From Clostridiales bacterium (GTDB lineage Bacteria; Bacillota; Sulfobacillia; RBS10-35): 64,000 nucleotides of DNA. Positions 63,438-64,000 of this stretch are shown here, piece by piece (position 1 is the first letter of the stretch; each line of letters begins with the position of its first letter). Made by a program: the position numbers and the translations under genes. The notes below the pieces were generated by a model that was given only the letters and a program-made list of their open reading frames with translations, was not told where the DNA came from and did not search any database. Location of the stretch: assembly GCA_018729555.1 (NCBI GenBank), contig JAHHQG010000025.1, forward strand, positions 1-64,000, written 5' to 3'.

Positions 63438-63686
63438 TTGCGGCGCAGGCGCAGCGGGTGGTGGACGGCCGGACTGGTGCTTCTGGCCATCTTCATCGGA
63501 AATCTCTTGGCTGCGGAGCTGCGCCGCTGGTGGCCCCCCTTGGGGACGGAAGGGCTCCTGGGGTTTTCCCCCGCGGAACTTTACCTCTTGGGCATCGTCC
63601 ACCTGACAGTAGGCTTGAAAATGCACATCACCCTTCTGGGAGGGGTGGCGGGACTGGTGGCCCTGGCCCTGGCCGGGCGCCGGTAG
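63438..63686 (+). CDS. Small membrane protein, DUF4321-like
   Basis: 82 residues with two membrane helices (TAGLVLLAIFIGNLLAAEL and LLGGVAGLVALALAG) and an intervening FSPAELYLLGIVHLTVGLKMHI segment typical of DUF4321. TTG start with AGGAAGGAG upstream. This family often sits between valS and radC in Bacillota, as here. Function unknown. Confidence 0.8.
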   Translation: MRRRRSGWWTAGLVLLAIFIGNLLAAELRRWWPPLGTEGLLGFSPAELYLLGIVHLTVGLKMHITLLGGVAGLVALALAGRR

Positions 63687-63701
63687 GAAGGGTAGAGGGC
63701 C

Positions 63702-64000
63702 ATGGGCACCGGTCCCCTTAGGGAGTGGCCCCAGGACATCCGCCCTCGGGAGCGGATCCTCACCCATGGGCCTCAGGCCCTCAGCCACCAGGAGCTCCTG
63801 GCCATCCTCTTGGGGACGGGGCGCGGCCCCGGGGAAAGCGCCCTGGACTTGGCCGTGGAGATCCTTCGCTGGGCGGAGGAGCGTTACGGCTCCGGCCTCT
63901 TTTCGCTGGCCCGTGTGAGCGGCGATGAGCTCTGCAAGATCCCGGGAGTGGGGCCCGCCAAAGCCAGCCGCCTGGTGGCGGCCATGGAGCTGGGGCGGCG
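63702..64000 (+). CDS. radC: RadC (JAMM/UPF0758 family), N-terminal part
   Basis: The open frame runs off the window after 99 codons. It begins LREWPQDIRPRERILTHGP, then QELLAILLGTG and a helix-hairpin-helix (LCKIPGVGPAKASRLVAAMELG), the RadC N-terminus. The JAMM metalloprotease-like domain lies beyond the window. Despite its name, a DNA-repair role is doubtful in the family. Confidence 0.9.
   Translation, partial: MGTGPLREWPQDIRPRERILTHGPQALSHQELLAILLGTGRGPGESALDLAVEILRWAEERYGSGLFSLARVSGDELCKIPGVGPAKASRLVAAMELGR

Overview
The window looks like chromosome of a GC-rich, endospore-forming member of the Bacillota (Firmicutes), probably thermophilic. The signs are a gerA-type spore germinant-receptor operon, a LonB-type protease next to clpPX, T-box leaders in front of ileS and valS, Shine-Dalgarno-rich gene starts with many GTG/TTG start codons, and a DUF4321-radC pair downstream of valS. 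Thermophily is only an inference from GC content, CRISPR/type III accessory genes and IS types. No rRNA is present; there is one tRNA.

Layout. 1-9.5 kb: a defence island. A type III-like restriction-modification pair (mod-res, ATGA overlap) sits between two decayed IS256-family elements (called IS-A and IS-C here) and an ISL3 remnant. 9.6-17.9 kb: housekeeping genes. A promoter plus T-box drives ileS, followed by a DksA/TraR-like zinc-finger protein, lspA, an rluD-type pseudouridine synthase, an MBL hydrolase, an amidase and a membrane protein with a broken tandem paralogue. 18-23.1 kb: a translationally coupled sugar operon (NDP-sugar pyrophosphorylase, GT4 fused to a probable alpha/alpha-toroid domain, cupin fused to phosphomannomutase), consistent with an activated-mannose pathway. 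23.5-27.8 kb: an MFS transporter, a divergent metallopeptidase-like protein, IS21 and ISL3 remnants and a CPBP membrane protease. 27.8-39.9 kb, all on the minus strand: a lipoprotein, a GtrA-GT2-DUF2079 fusion, an ABC-2-like exporter, and an Ugp-like ABC importer operon that ends in an MBL hydrolase.

40-47 kb: a second island, heavily rearranged. It holds ISLre2 and IS-C remnants, an ANT(6)-like nucleotidyltransferase, an 811-bp perfect-looking inverted duplication around an IS256-family element (IS-B), a 5'-truncated HEPN/CARF-like gene, and a complete Csx2-type CARF-HEPN gene. 47-55.5 kb: an SLH-domain protein, a transaldolase-like gene, rho, tRNA-Leu, tig, clpP, clpX, lonB. 55.5-59.5 kb: gerAB, gerAC, gerAA (minus strand). 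59.6-60.1 kb: a seven-repeat CRISPR array read on the minus strand. 60.4-64 kb: promoter, T-box, valS, DUF4321, radC (cut by the window end).

The most interesting items are: the inverted duplication that gives two genes the same promoter and 5' end; the truncated gene with a HEPN-type motif ahead of a CARF-like domain; the CRISPR array with hairpin-bearing spacers and no Cas core genes in view; an AT-rich mosaic block inside mod; a cupin-phosphomannomutase fusion; and a covarying hairpin that occludes the start codon of the IS-C transposase. Every transposase seen here is frameshifted, interrupted or truncated, so the islands look old.
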